A stretch of DNA of 47,984 bases from a virus. Below the pieces are notes generated by a model. The model did not search any database. It was not told where the DNA came from and saw only the letters and a list, made by a program, of their open reading frames with translations. Both the position numbers and the translations under genes were made by a program. This document shows, piece by piece, positions 8,227 to 17,546 of the stretch (within the stretch, counting starts at the first letter, position 1; every line of letters begins with the position of its first letter). Location of the stretch: IMG/VR virus record IMGVR_UViG_3300007520_000030, positions 1-47,984 of that record. The stretch is one strand, 5' to 3'.

Positions 8227-8562
8227 ATGAGACCATTATGCCAATGTAACCAACGTCCTGCGGCAATAAACTATCGTAAGGACGGAAAAATACACTATCG
8301 TAAGTTATGCGAGCGTTGCTTACGTAGCGGAGTTAATCACGGCGTACCTAAATGGAAGCAAGCTGGTTACGAAAAGAAACCACTGTGCGAAAAATGTGGA
8401 TTTAAATCAAAACACTCAGAGCAGTTTAATGTATTTCATATAGACGGCGAGTTAAACAACTGCCGTATTAGTAATCTTAAAACTATATGTGCTAACTGTC
8501 AACGCACTCTTCAAAAGGAAGGCGTTAAGTGGAAGCAGGGCGATTTAGTACCTGACTTCTAA
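8227..8562 (+). CDS. Zinc-binding HNH-like protein
   Basis: This is a 111-residue protein with two Cys4-type knuckles: C5/C7 with C28/C31, and C54/C57 with C88/C91. Between the second pair is an HNH-like segment H71-I-D73-G, with N83-L and C88-A-N-C91. The final His of a classical HNH site is replaced by Gln92, so nuclease activity is doubtful. The family seems widespread in marine T4-like phages as a free gene. It is the only plus-strand gene among minus-strand structural genes and converges on the kinase gene with one base between stops. The SD is AGGTGAGGT, about 10 bases upstream. It could be a homing-type endonuclease or a DNA-binding regulator. Confidence 0.7.
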   Translation: MRPLCQCNQRPAAINYRKDGKIHYRKLCERCLRSGVNHGVPKWKQAGYEKKPLCEKCGFKSKHSEQFNVFHIDGELNNCRISNLKTICANCQRTLQKEGVKWKQGDLVPDF

Positions 8563-8563
8563 T

Positions 8564-9067
8564 TTAAGCGTCTAAGAATTTCATTAACTGATCTATGTTA
8601 AACTGTAAGTCTTCCAAGGTGCCGTTATTATCAATAGTATAATCAGCCATCCACTGTTCTAAGCTCATTGAGTCTTTTGCTTCAAGTGGTAAGTAATCAC
8701 TACGATCAACCCAGATAGCATAATCAAATACTTCGGTGTTACGCATAGCATGATATTCTTTTTTATTGCGTAGGCCGCAATAGATATCATACGCATTAAA
8801 CATTTCGCGTCCTAGACGCGCTGGGTCAGGAACATTATAAGCGCAGATAGCATCATACCATTCTGCTCTGTGATTATGCCTGTCAGCATAACACTCTTCC
8901 TCATTAGCATATCCATACTTTTCCTTTAAGTCGTTATAGATAAAACGTTTTGAACAAAATCTACTACTACTTTCAAAACTGTAATTATACTTGTCACGCA
9001 GTATTTCGCATACAGTATCTTTGCCGTGACGTCCGTGACCGATAATTAGTAGTTTAAGTTTGTTCAT
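8564..9067 (-). CDS. P-loop nucleotide kinase, dNMP-kinase-like
   Basis: This 167-residue protein begins MNKLKLLIIGHGRHGKDTVC. The GHGRHGKDT Walker A (residues 10-18) is typical of T4 gp1-type deoxynucleoside monophosphate kinases and related phage kinases. A central Arg-rich stretch (DRHNHRAEWYDAI, DPARLGREMF) fits a lid or substrate region, and VFDYAIWVDRSDYLP fits the strand before the C-terminal helix. It is shorter than T4 gp1 (241 residues). Its likely job is to phosphorylate dNMPs for phage DNA synthesis. It has its own sigma70-type promoter, unlike the late genes around it, which fits early expression. The exact substrate cannot be read from the sequence. Confidence 0.7.
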   Translation of the reverse strand: MNKLKLLIIGHGRHGKDTVCEILRDKYNYSFESSSRFCSKRFIYNDLKEKYGYANEEECYADRHNHRAEWYDAICAYNVPDPARLGREMFNAYDIYCGLRNKKEYHAMRNTEVFDYAIWVDRSDYLPLEAKDSMSLEQWMADYTIDNNGTLEDLQFNIDQLMKFLDA

Positions 9068-9090
9068 ACAAATGATCCAATGTTTCTATT

Positions 9091-9118
9091 AGTATAACAG
9101 AAATTAAAGCATTGTCAA
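9091..9118 (-). promoter_or_regulatory. Sigma70-type promoter for kinase gene
   Basis: On the minus strand a perfect TTGACA -35 (9113-9118) is followed 16 bases later by TATACT (9091-9096), with TG-like bases just before the -10. It lies about 24 bases upstream of the kinase ATG at 9067, after the gp13 stop. This is the clearest host-type promoter in the window, and it marks the kinase as early or constitutive among late genes. Confidence 0.75.
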
Positions 9119-9125
9119 GTAGTTT

Positions 9126-9875
9126 TTAACCTATTAAAAATCCGAATCCGGTGCCGCCGGCCATTGCCATAGCAACTTCATTTTCAAGTTTATCCATTTC
9201 AGCTTGTGCTTCTGATTTTAAACTTGATCCGTTAAGACTAGTGCCGCCTTGTGGTCCTGCAATAGTAGCAAATTTTTCTCTTGCTTCTCCTAGCATATAT
9301 TTGCAAGTTGCAAGAGTATAATCTTTAATCCACTGTTGTGCCATATAATCGTTTAGTAATTCTTCATCTGGACGATAATTATAGCAATATAACATTAGAG
9401 TTTCATTTGCTCTAGGACGCTGAAGCATGGTAAGTTTTTTACTAGAACTATTCCATTTAAATTCAATAAAGCTACCAAACATACGGCCTACTAGTTCTTG
9501 ATATTGTGAAAACATATCATATGTTGCAAGACCGCCCATATTACTAGAACTTAGCAAGTAAGTATTTGTATACGCCATGTTAAACGGTTCAAACAAACTG
9601 CCGCCATCACCGCCGCCTGTACGAGCGCCAATGCTTCTACGGAATATTTGTCTTACTTCGATTACTTCTTGAGGCAGGATGTATTCGTTTTGATCAAGTA
9701 TAGTTGGCAGGAACAAATACGATTCTTCAACTGAATTATTGCTACGCTGTCTAAATCTAGTTAATGATTTTTTTAGTGCCGTTTCATAATGAATTGGATC
9801 GAGTTCAACATCGACCATACCTCCGCCTAGCAGCGTGTGTACGTAATCATATACTTCTTGTTTTGTTGTTGCCAT
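9126..9875 (-). CDS. 13: Neck protein, gp13
   Basis: This 249-residue protein closely follows the marine T4-like gp13 pattern: VYDYVHTLLGGGMVDVELDP, RFRQRSNNSVEESYLFL, NEYILPQEVIEVRQIFRRSI, LFEPFNMAYTNTYLLSSSNM, YQELVGRMFGSFIEF, YNYRPDEELL, LGEAREKFATIAGPQGGT and the C-terminal GFGFLIG. gp13 joins gp14 at the head-tail neck after DNA packaging. It is transcribed from its own late box (9889-9900), divergently from the gp14-like gene. The SD is GGGAGAC, about 8 bases before the ATG. Confidence 0.88.
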   Translation of the reverse strand: MATTKQEVYDYVHTLLGGGMVDVELDPIHYETALKKSLTRFRQRSNNSVEESYLFLPTILDQNEYILPQEVIEVRQIFRRSIGARTGGGDGGSLFEPFNMAYTNTYLLSSSNMGGLATYDMFSQYQELVGRMFGSFIEFKWNSSSKKLTMLQRPRANETLMLYCYNYRPDEELLNDYMAQQWIKDYTLATCKYMLGEAREKFATIAGPQGGTSLNGSSLKSEAQAEMDKLENEVAMAMAGGTGFGFLIG

Positions 9876-9888
9876 TTTAATGTCTCCC

Positions 9889-9900
9889 TAGTATTTATCG
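9889..9900 (-). promoter_or_regulatory. T4-type late promoter before gp13
   Basis: The minus strand reads CGATAAATACTAG, followed at once by GGGAGAC as SD and then the gp13 ATG at 9875. The box is identical in core to the tail tube promoter. The intergenic region to the divergent gp14-like gene is only 47 bases. Confidence 0.6.
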
Positions 9901-9922
9901 TTACAGTGGTAAGACGCTAAAT

Positions 9923-11065
9923 ATGTATATGCCACGATTAAGTTTATATAAACCACAAAAAGGTAACGACTACCACTTTATAGACAAGCAAGTGCTTGAA
10001 ATGTTTACTGTTGGCGGTACCGATCTTCATATACACAAGTACTTAGGTACAGATAATCCAACGGATGCAAATGCAACTGCGGATCAACCTCAATACGATA
10101 GTGTAAAACCAACTAATATACAAGACTTACTATTTCTTGAAAATAGGGATAGAAAGTACGATCCAGATATCTACACATTACGTGGAATTTATAACGTACA
10201 AGATATTGACTTTAATTTAAGCCAATTTGGATTGTTTATGACCAATGACACGTTGATGCTTACTATACATATTAATAGCAGTGTTAAAACAATTGGTAGA
10301 AAAATTATAGCAGGTGACGTAATTGAATTACCTCACTTAAAAGATGAATACGCACTAAACGATCACAGTGTAGCACTTAAAAGGTTCTATGTTGTAGAAG
10401 ATGTTAATCGTGCAAGTGAAGGATTCAGTCAAACTTGGTATCCGCACTTGTATAGACTTAAACTTAAACAAATTATTGACAGTCAAGAATTTAAAGAAAT
10501 ACTTGACCTCCCTGCAGAAGAAGAAAATCCAGGTGGCAATACATTACGTGATTTGCTTTCAACATATGATAAAGAGATGCAAATCAATAATGCTGTTATA
10601 GCGCAAGCAGAAGTAGATGCTCCTAAATCAGGATACAATACTAATCATTACTTTAGCCTACAACTAGATGCAGATGGTAATACCCAATTAGTTGACACTG
10701 ATGCCGATAATATTCCTGATACAATGCAAACAGTAGAACGTTCTGGATATAACGGTTATTTACTAGGAGATGGTATTCCAACAAATGGAGAAGCATTTGG
10801 ATTTGGAATTACGTTTCCGGGTGTGCCTATTACAGGAGATTTCTTCTTACGCAATGATTTTGCACCTAATAGATTGTTTAGATATGACGGAGTGCGTTGG
10901 GTTAAGCAAGAAGATAATGTTAGAATGACACTAACAAACACTAATATACGCAGTACGCAAAAAGGTACGTTTGTTAATAATACTAGTACCGACACTATCG
11001 GTGGTGAAACAACTACTGAAAGACAGAGTTTGTCTCAAGCACTTAGACCACGGGCGGATAATTAA
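9923..11065 (+). CDS. Neck or tail structural protein with gp14-like domain
   Basis: This is a 380-residue protein. The first half follows a marine T4-like structural family: MPRLSLYKPQKGNDYHFIDK, VGGTDLHIHKYLG, IQDLLFLENRDRKYDPDIYT, FNLSQFGLFMTND, GRKIIAGDVIELPHLKDEYA, and GFSQTWYPHLYRLKLKQI. The SQFG...GRK.xxGDVI.xPHL arrangement resembles the core of T4 gp14 neck proteins. The second half is Asp/Asn/Thr-rich and fibre-like. It is divergent from gp13 and followed by gp15, which supports a neck or connector role. The start may be ATG 9923 or ATG 9929 (MPRL, as I recall for relatives). A CTAAATA box at 9916-9922 abuts the start and may be fortuitous. Confidence 0.75.
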   Translation: MYMPRLSLYKPQKGNDYHFIDKQVLEMFTVGGTDLHIHKYLGTDNPTDANATADQPQYDSVKPTNIQDLLFLENRDRKYDPDIYTLRGIYNVQDIDFNLSQFGLFMTNDTLMLTIHINSSVKTIGRKIIAGDVIELPHLKDEYALNDHSVALKRFYVVEDVNRASEGFSQTWYPHLYRLKLKQIIDSQEFKEILDLPAEEENPGGNTLRDLLSTYDKEMQINNAVIAQAEVDAPKSGYNTNHYFSLQLDADGNTQLVDTDADNIPDTMQTVERSGYNGYLLGDGIPTNGEAFGFGITFPGVPITGDFFLRNDFAPNRLFRYDGVRWVKQEDNVRMTLTNTNIRSTQKGTFVNNTSTDTIGGETTTERQSLSQALRPRADN

Positions 11066-11346
11066 TGCAAATTTACAAATGTACACATATCGAAAGCGGA
11101 AAATGCTATATAGGTCAAACTATACAAAGTGTTGATCGCTGCAAGTATGAACACCTTTCACATTCAAAACATTCTAAAAAAACATATCACTTTCATAATG
11201 CGTTAAGAAAAGACGGTGGACCAATGAAGGGGAAAACTTGCTCAGAGGAACATAAAAGAAAAGTAAGTTTAGCAAATAAAGGCAAATTTAAAAACAAGAC
11301 TTGGAAGCTAATCGACGGCAAACGTGTTTGGATGGAGGCAGAATAA
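11065..11346 (+). CDS. Truncated GIY-YIG homing endonuclease remnant
   Basis: This is a 93-residue protein. Residues 1-50 are the start of a GIY-YIG nuclease domain (IYKCTHIESGKCYIGQT, with Arg26 and a His-rich stretch). After HNALRKDGG the rest of the domain is missing, and the sequence jumps to a NUMOD3-like DNA-binding motif (GKTCSEEHKRKVSLANKGK), then the typical tail WKLIDGKRVWM. It looks like an internally deleted free-standing endonuclease and is probably inactive as a nuclease. It overlaps both neighbours by TAATG (stop and start share one A), so it sits seamlessly between the gp14-like and gp15 genes. Its last codons carry the gp15 ribosome-binding site, which may explain why it persists. 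Confidence 0.75.
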   Translation: MQIYKCTHIESGKCYIGQTIQSVDRCKYEHLSHSKHSKKTYHFHNALRKDGGPMKGKTCSEEHKRKVSLANKGKFKNKTWKLIDGKRVWMEAE

Positions 11347-12878
11347 TGGGATATCAACATTTTTACGATGGTCAAATACGCAGATACATAACGCAGCTTG
11401 TGCGTATGATGAGTAACTTTAGTTATAAAGATGGCAAAGGTGCTCTCACTCAGATTCCAGTTATGTACGGTGATTTAACTCGGCAAGTTGCCAACATCAT
11501 TAGAGAAAACTCAGAAAATAAGATTCCAAGCGCACCAAGAATGGCTGTATATATTACTGGTCTTGAAATGGATGTCAATCGTCTAAGTGACAGCAGCTAC
11601 GTTAACAAAGTAAATATTAGAGAACGTGCATATGATGCAGCTGGTAAAGAATATTTAAATACTGAAGGTAAAAATTTTACCGTTGAAAGACTGATGCCTA
11701 CTCCATATACACTAACTGTTAATGTTGATGTGTGGAGTTCAAATACAGATCAAAAGCTACAAATATTAGAACAAATTTTAATGTTGTTTAATCCAAGTTT
11801 AGAGATTCAAACAACTGACAACTACATTGACTGGACAAGTTTAAGTGTTTTTAATATGACAGGGCTAACATTTAGCAGCAGAACAATTCCTACAGGAACA
11901 GAAAGCGATATTGATATTGCTACGTTAACTTTTACTACACCTATTTGGATTAGTCCACCAGTTAAAGTTAAACGGCTCGGAGTCATTACGCAAGTCATAC
12001 ACAGTATTTTTAATGAAAGTGCCGGAACAATTGATCTTGATTTGTCAAGAGGTGGAGTAGGCCATACAACAAATCCTTCAGCGACGACAGAAGCTGATAT
12101 TAGAACTAAAATAGTAAAAGATCAAACCGGAACAACTTCAATAGATAGCGGAGTTAAAGAAGTAATTAATCTTGAAAGCACTTGGATAAGTGATGTTGAT
12201 GCTTCTTTAATATCTTCACATGATAACTACAGTCTACTAGTATTAGGCACAACTGCTAAATTAGTTAGAAAAGGTATTGTGGGTGCAGAAACTTGGACAG
12301 GATATTTAAAATCTATGCCGTTTGAATTTGATAGTGGTATTACAGAGTTAAGATTAACTAGACGAGATTTAGATAACGAAATCGTAGGCACTGTTGTGGT
12401 TAATCCATTAGACCAGTACGAATTAGCAATTGTATGGGACGGCGATACATTACCTGCAGACACAGTAATGTCAGGCCCGGGTGTTGATCGCAATAAGATT
12501 GATTATATTATTAATCCTTATAAAACTAATCCTACAGACTTAAAAGCAAGTAATCCTCGTATACTAATACTTGCTGATATTAACGATAGTGATAATGTAG
12601 GCCAAGATGCAGGATATGAAACGCCCGACAACTATGCATACGATGGCCCAGATGCTTGGAAAAATAACGACGGTTCAGACTTTGTTGCAGGCGCTAATGA
12701 CATTATCGAATGGGATGGTGTTCGCTGGCATGTAGTATTTGACGCTAGTACGCAGGACGATACTGTTGTGTATACATCTAATCTTAATACCGGCAAACAA
12801 TATAAGTTTGAAGCAAGCGAGTGGATACTAGCATACGACGGTGAATATCCAAACGGCACATGGAGACTTGCATACTAA
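11346..12878 (+). CDS. 15: Tail sheath stabiliser and completion protein, gp15
   Basis: This is a 510-residue protein. The first 300 residues match the marine gp15 pattern: MGYQHFYDGQIRRYITQLVR, MMSNFSYKDGKG, PVMYGDLTRQVANIIRENSE, NKIPSAPRMAVYITGLEMD, NKVNIRERAYD, VERLMPTPYTLTVNVDVW, and NTDQKLQILEQILMLFNPSL. gp15 caps the tail and stabilises sheath and tube for joining to the neck. The C-terminal 200 residues are beta-rich and fibre-like, making it longer than T4 gp15 (272 residues). The start is ATG 11346, with GGAGG at 11334-11338; the in-frame start at 11301 would add residues read through the endonuclease remnant. Confidence 0.88.
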   Translation: MGYQHFYDGQIRRYITQLVRMMSNFSYKDGKGALTQIPVMYGDLTRQVANIIRENSENKIPSAPRMAVYITGLEMDVNRLSDSSYVNKVNIRERAYDAAGKEYLNTEGKNFTVERLMPTPYTLTVNVDVWSSNTDQKLQILEQILMLFNPSLEIQTTDNYIDWTSLSVFNMTGLTFSSRTIPTGTESDIDIATLTFTTPIWISPPVKVKRLGVITQVIHSIFNESAGTIDLDLSRGGVGHTTNPSATTEADIRTKIVKDQTGTTSIDSGVKEVINLESTWISDVDASLISSHDNYSLLVLGTTAKLVRKGIVGAETWTGYLKSMPFEFDSGITELRLTRRDLDNEIVGTVVVNPLDQYELAIVWDGDTLPADTVMSGPGVDRNKIDYIINPYKTNPTDLKASNPRILILADINDSDNVGQDAGYETPDNYAYDGPDAWKNNDGSDFVAGANDIIEWDGVRWHVVFDASTQDDTVVYTSNLNTGKQYKFEASEWILAYDGEYPNGTWRLAY

Positions 12879-12891
12879 GATAATTATTAGT

Positions 12892-13329
12892 ATGAGTCCA
12901 AATACTATCATTTGCAGTGGCGCAATTGTATACGCCCTTAACACTAAACGCTTTTTATTCTTACATAGAGTAAAAGGTCGTTCGGGTGATTTATGGGGAT
13001 TAGTTGGTGGCACAACTGAAAAAGCCGAAACTCCTTGGGAAGGCCTAAAGCGTGAAATCTTTGAAGAAATTGGTGAAATTTCTATTAAGAAAACAATGCC
13101 CTTAGAAACGTTCATTAGCAACGATACCCAATTTCACTTTCATACATATCTGTGTGTAGTAGAAGAAGAATTTATGCCTCTACTAAATAACGAGCACGAC
13201 GGTTATGCATGGGTAGAGTTTGGTAAATGGCCTCGTCCACTACATCACGGATTAAACAACACCTTACAAAACAAAGTTAATTTAAAAAAACTTGAAACAG
13301 TTTTTAAAGTTATAGATTTATTAGATTAG
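12892..13329 (+). CDS. Nudix hydrolase
   Basis: This is a 145-residue protein with a Nudix box at residues 40-62: G40, E46 after five residues, then seven residues to R54-E55-I-F-E58-E59-I-G61. The residue after G61 is Glu where a hydrophobic one is usual. The preceding segment GDLWGLVGG is typical of the fold. Nudix enzymes hydrolyse nucleoside diphosphates linked to another group (damaged dNTPs, ADP-ribose, RNA caps); the substrate here cannot be told. The start is ATG 12892 rather than the in-frame ATG at 12841 inside gp15. It lies 13 bases after the gp15 stop in the same operon. Confidence 0.85.
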   Translation: MSPNTIICSGAIVYALNTKRFLFLHRVKGRSGDLWGLVGGTTEKAETPWEGLKREIFEEIGEISIKKTMPLETFISNDTQFHFHTYLCVVEEEFMPLLNNEHDGYAWVEFGKWPRPLHHGLNNTLQNKVNLKKLETVFKVIDLLD

Positions 13330-13339
13330 AGAATATTAA

Positions 13340-13675
13340 ATGAACGACACAGTTATTAAAACTGATTACGGATACGAAATTGTATGGGCAGACGCCGAAA
13401 CATATTGTGGGAAAATTTTAGTATTTGAAAAATCAAATAGTAAAATGCCTTTGCACTTTCACAAGGATCGATCAAAAAGCTGGTTTGTTAATGCTGGTAA
13501 ATTTAAAATACAATGGATAGACACTACAGACGGAAAAACGTATGCTCAAGAATTGCTAGAAGGTAGTGTATTTCACATACCAGAACTAATGCCAGTTATG
13601 CTAGAGAGTTTAGCAGATAATAGTGCAATAGCAGAAACAAGTAATAACAACAGCAATTATTTTAGGTTAAGCTAA
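13340..13675 (+). CDS. Small cupin-fold protein with incomplete metal site
   Basis: This 111-residue protein reads as a single cupin: a first motif with PLHFHKDRSKSW (H39 and H41), a Gly turn (NAGKFKI), a second motif with EGSVFHIPELMP, and the closing AETSNNN. The Glu usual after the H-x-H (as in KHETW) is replaced (SKSW). The distal His expected near PVML is missing, so the metal site is probably incomplete. Similar small cupins occur in marine T4-like phages. It is 10 bases after the Nudix gene and overlaps the next gene by TAATG. Its function is unknown; sugar-phosphate or metabolite binding is possible. Confidence 0.7.
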   Translation: MNDTVIKTDYGYEIVWADAETYCGKILVFEKSNSKMPLHFHKDRSKSWFVNAGKFKIQWIDTTDGKTYAQELLEGSVFHIPELMPVMLESLADNSAIAETSNNNSNYFRLS

Positions 13676-13932
13676 TGTTAAAATTAAGTCAATCAACTAA
13701 ATTTCAAAAAGAATTTAAAAGATACAAGTCTGTTATTGATAAAATAGAAAACGAATCTGTGCGCCAACGTAATTATAAACTGTTAGACGAATTAAGACAC
13801 CAATGCAATTTAATTGACGAAACACACAGTACAAATAATAAAAGTATTGATCCAACAAAAGTGCGTGAAAATGTAGAAAAAATGGTCAGTATAAGAATGA
13901 CATTAAATCAACTAGTAAAAGATTTTAAATAA
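13675..13932 (+). CDS. Small helical phage protein of unknown function
   Basis: This 85-residue, Lys/Asn-rich protein is predicted mainly helical: STKFQKEFKRYKSVIDKIEN, then RNYKLLDELRHQCNLIDETH and VEKMVSIRMTLNQLVKDF. No catalytic motif, signal or membrane segment is visible. The ATG shares its A with the cupin stop (TAATG), so it is co-translated. Its end overlaps by 8 bases the 3' end of the convergent fibre gene, which leaves no room for a separate terminator. I do not recognise the family beyond its phage context. Confidence 0.65.
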   Translation: MLKLSQSTKFQKEFKRYKSVIDKIENESVRQRNYKLLDELRHQCNLIDETHSTNNKSIDPTKVRENVEKMVSIRMTLNQLVKDFK

Positions 13933-14902
13933 CGCTTAATCGCTTAATAGTAATTCCGCCTACCATTGCCACGTGCAATTGACACTGATATCTGTAAGTT
14001 CCGAATATAGATTCCGGAACTCTCCAATATAATGTTCCGCTAGATTTATCTTGAGCTGCTGCTCCGATAGATACTACCCCTGTAGTTGACACATGTACTA
14101 ATCCAGTATTATAAGGAGCACCTGCAGAATCTTGTATTTGAAAAGGATGTCCAGGAACAGCACTTAAATCAAATGCAATTGTTGTTCCTGCTAGTACATA
14201 TATTGTAGGATTATTGCCTGCATAATGACTATTAAATGTATATACTGACGTTCCTACATTATCAACTCTTAGCATTGCAATAGCAGGCTCGTATATCTTA
14301 TCAATGGTTAAACTTGCAGTCGATGCGTCTGTTAATGTTGCAAACGTAGTAGAAGCGGCAGCGGAAGTGATTGTAATATTACCTTCTGCATCGCTGCTAG
14401 TAGTAATTCCGGTGCCGCCAATAATTTGTATACTTTCGTTAGATGATATAATTCTTAATGTAGAATCATCAGCAGCTATCGAAAATAACTCTGCAGATCC
14501 CAATGGTATTCCTGTAGATAATAATATAGCATTATCTACGTAAGCCGCTGTAGCATAACCTGCTAAACTAGGTATTGTAGGAGTATTTATTAAATCGTTA
14601 TAACTGCCACTAGTTGCAACTGTTGCAAAAGTTGGTTTATTATTAACATTATCCCATTCAACTCCGCCTGTACTACTAACTCCGGCAGCAGTTGCTTTTG
14701 CTAAAAAATTTGTATTTGAAACATTATTAAGATCAGCACGAGCAATTTCAAAACCACCGGCAATTTTTCCGTTATACACTCGAAGGCTACTAGAATCACT
14801 ATTAAAATAAACTTGACCGTTAGAACCTACGTTACGATCTAAGAAATCGTTAGGTCTTGGTATAATTCTAATTCTATCTACAATTGGTGCTGATGACGCC
14901 AT
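13925..14902 (-). CDS. Fibre-like virion protein with C-terminal cupredoxin domain
   Basis: This is a 325-residue protein. Residues 1-130 have the pattern of T4-like fibre proteins (GQVYFNSDSSSLRVYNG, VEWDNVNNKPTFATVATSGS, YNDLINTPTIPSLAGY). Residues about 200-325 form a cupredoxin-like beta domain with a full set of type-1 copper ligands: H252 (PGHPF), C307, H310 and M313 in YQCQLHVAMVGGITI. The C-x2-H-x2-M spacing matches amicyanin-type sites. A copper-binding or electron-transfer domain on a fibre is unusual; it may instead give structural stability or bind a receptor. The late box (14921-14933) and AGGAGAC SD support virion-timed expression. It is divergent from groES. Confidence 0.75.
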   Translation of the reverse strand: MASSAPIVDRIRIIPRPNDFLDRNVGSNGQVYFNSDSSSLRVYNGKIAGGFEIARADLNNVSNTNFLAKATAAGVSSTGGVEWDNVNNKPTFATVATSGSYNDLINTPTIPSLAGYATAAYVDNAILLSTGIPLGSAELFSIAADDSTLRIISSNESIQIIGGTGITTSSDAEGNITITSAAASTTFATLTDASTASLTIDKIYEPAIAMLRVDNVGTSVYTFNSHYAGNNPTIYVLAGTTIAFDLSAVPGHPFQIQDSAGAPYNTGLVHVSTTGVVSIGAAAQDKSSGTLYWRVPESIFGTYRYQCQLHVAMVGGITIKRLSVI

Positions 14903-14920
14903 GCTGTTGCTGTCTCCTAT

Positions 14921-14933
14921 ATTGTATTTATTA
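14921..14933 (-). promoter_or_regulatory. T4-type late promoter before cupredoxin fibre gene
   Basis: The minus strand reads GTAATAAATACAAT, a TAATAAATAC late box, followed by ATAGGAGACA as the ribosome-binding site. The box ends 19 bases before the ATG at 14902. Confidence 0.6.
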
Positions 14934-14969
14934 CCTACAAGCCAAAATGTATAATCAGTAAAAACTTGT

Positions 14970-14983
14970 ACAATAAATATGTT
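14970..14983 (+). promoter_or_regulatory. Possible promoter region for groES-groEL
   Basis: The 153-base gap before groES holds ACAATAAATATGTT at 14970-14983, which resembles the late box, and a second A/T box TATAAAATA near 15027. Neither is a perfect match, and no good sigma70 pair was found. The groES SD (AAAGGAAAA, about 6 bases before ATG 15056) is clear. A GAGGAG at 14985-14990 has no start codon after it. Confidence 0.3.
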
Positions 14984-15055
14984 AGAGGAGCTAATTCATA
15001 TCTAAAAGATTATTGAAAAACTGCTTATAAAATAAACAATTAAAGGAAAAGATAT

Positions 15056-17030
<1,975 letters not shown>

Positions 17031-17040
17031 ATAAGGATAA

Positions 17041-17069
17041 AAAAGCAGAGTTAAACTCTGCTTTTTTTT
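17041..17069. terminator. Bidirectional hairpin terminator after groEL
   Basis: A 10-bp inverted repeat (AAAAGCAGAG at 17041-17050 with CTCTGCTTTT at 17056-17065, loop TTAAA) is followed by T's to 17069 on the plus strand and by T's on the minus strand too. It lies between the convergent groEL stop (17030) and the fibre-chaperone stop (17068), so it should terminate both. Confidence 0.88.
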
Positions 17070-17505
17070 ATGGCTTAGTTGGCCACTGTGGATCCCAGGG
17101 ATAACCTTGTTGTTCCGTTACATCTCGCAGTGCCTGGCGATAAGTTCCCCATTCAGCAATTTTTTCTGCGATCATTTTTTCTTGAATTGAAGGAAATTCA
17201 GTATAATCACTTTCAACAAGTAATTGAGTTCTCTTCTTGAGAGCCGCTTCTTCCAATTCTAGCTGATTGGGCGGTATTGTAATATACCACTCCCCAATTC
17301 CTTCAGTAAGTTCGCCGAACTCGCCGGCCTTCAACCGAACATACATGTCAGACTGAAAACTATCGCTAAACGCTTCAGTTGCATAAAATGGAATCGAATT
17401 CTGACATCCTTTAAACAGTACGGTACACCAAACTGCATCTACGCCTAGCATACTAGCAGCCTTAGTAACTTCTTGAATATCATCTATTGTAAATACCTTT
17501 GACAT
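17068..17505 (-). CDS. Tail-fibre assembly chaperone-like protein
   Basis: This is a 145-residue protein. The C-terminal third has the phage tail assembly chaperone pattern: a helical region with SIQEKMIAEKIAEWGTYRQA, LRDVTEQQGYPWDPQWPTKP at the end. The W..YRQALRD...WP..P signature is common in proteins encoded beside tail fibres. The N-terminal part (to about residue 90) is an unrecognised alpha/beta domain. It has its own late box and a strong SD (TAGGAGGAA). It lies immediately downstream of the first oxygenase operon, so a fibre-assembly gene borders the oxygenase/halogenase island. Confidence 0.75.
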   Translation of the reverse strand: MSKVFTIDDIQEVTKAASMLGVDAVWCTVLFKGCQNSIPFYATEAFSDSFQSDMYVRLKAGEFGELTEGIGEWYITIPPNQLELEEAALKKRTQLLVESDYTEFPSIQEKMIAEKIAEWGTYRQALRDVTEQQGYPWDPQWPTKP

Positions 17506-17531
17506 AATTCCTCCTAGTATTAATTGTATCT

Positions 17532-17546
17532 CTAGTTATTTATCCC
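17532..17546 (-). promoter_or_regulatory. T4-type late promoter before fibre chaperone gene
   Basis: The minus strand reads GGGATAAATAACTAG, a GATAAATA late box overlapping the final codons and stop of the upstream oxygenase gene. It lies 27 bases before ATG 17505, with TAGGAGGAA as SD. Confidence 0.5.

Noticed and set aside
9915-9925. Late promoter CGCTAAATATG for the gp14-like gene
   Set aside because: The box runs into the start codon, leaving no leader; it is mentioned only as a possibility in the gene entry.
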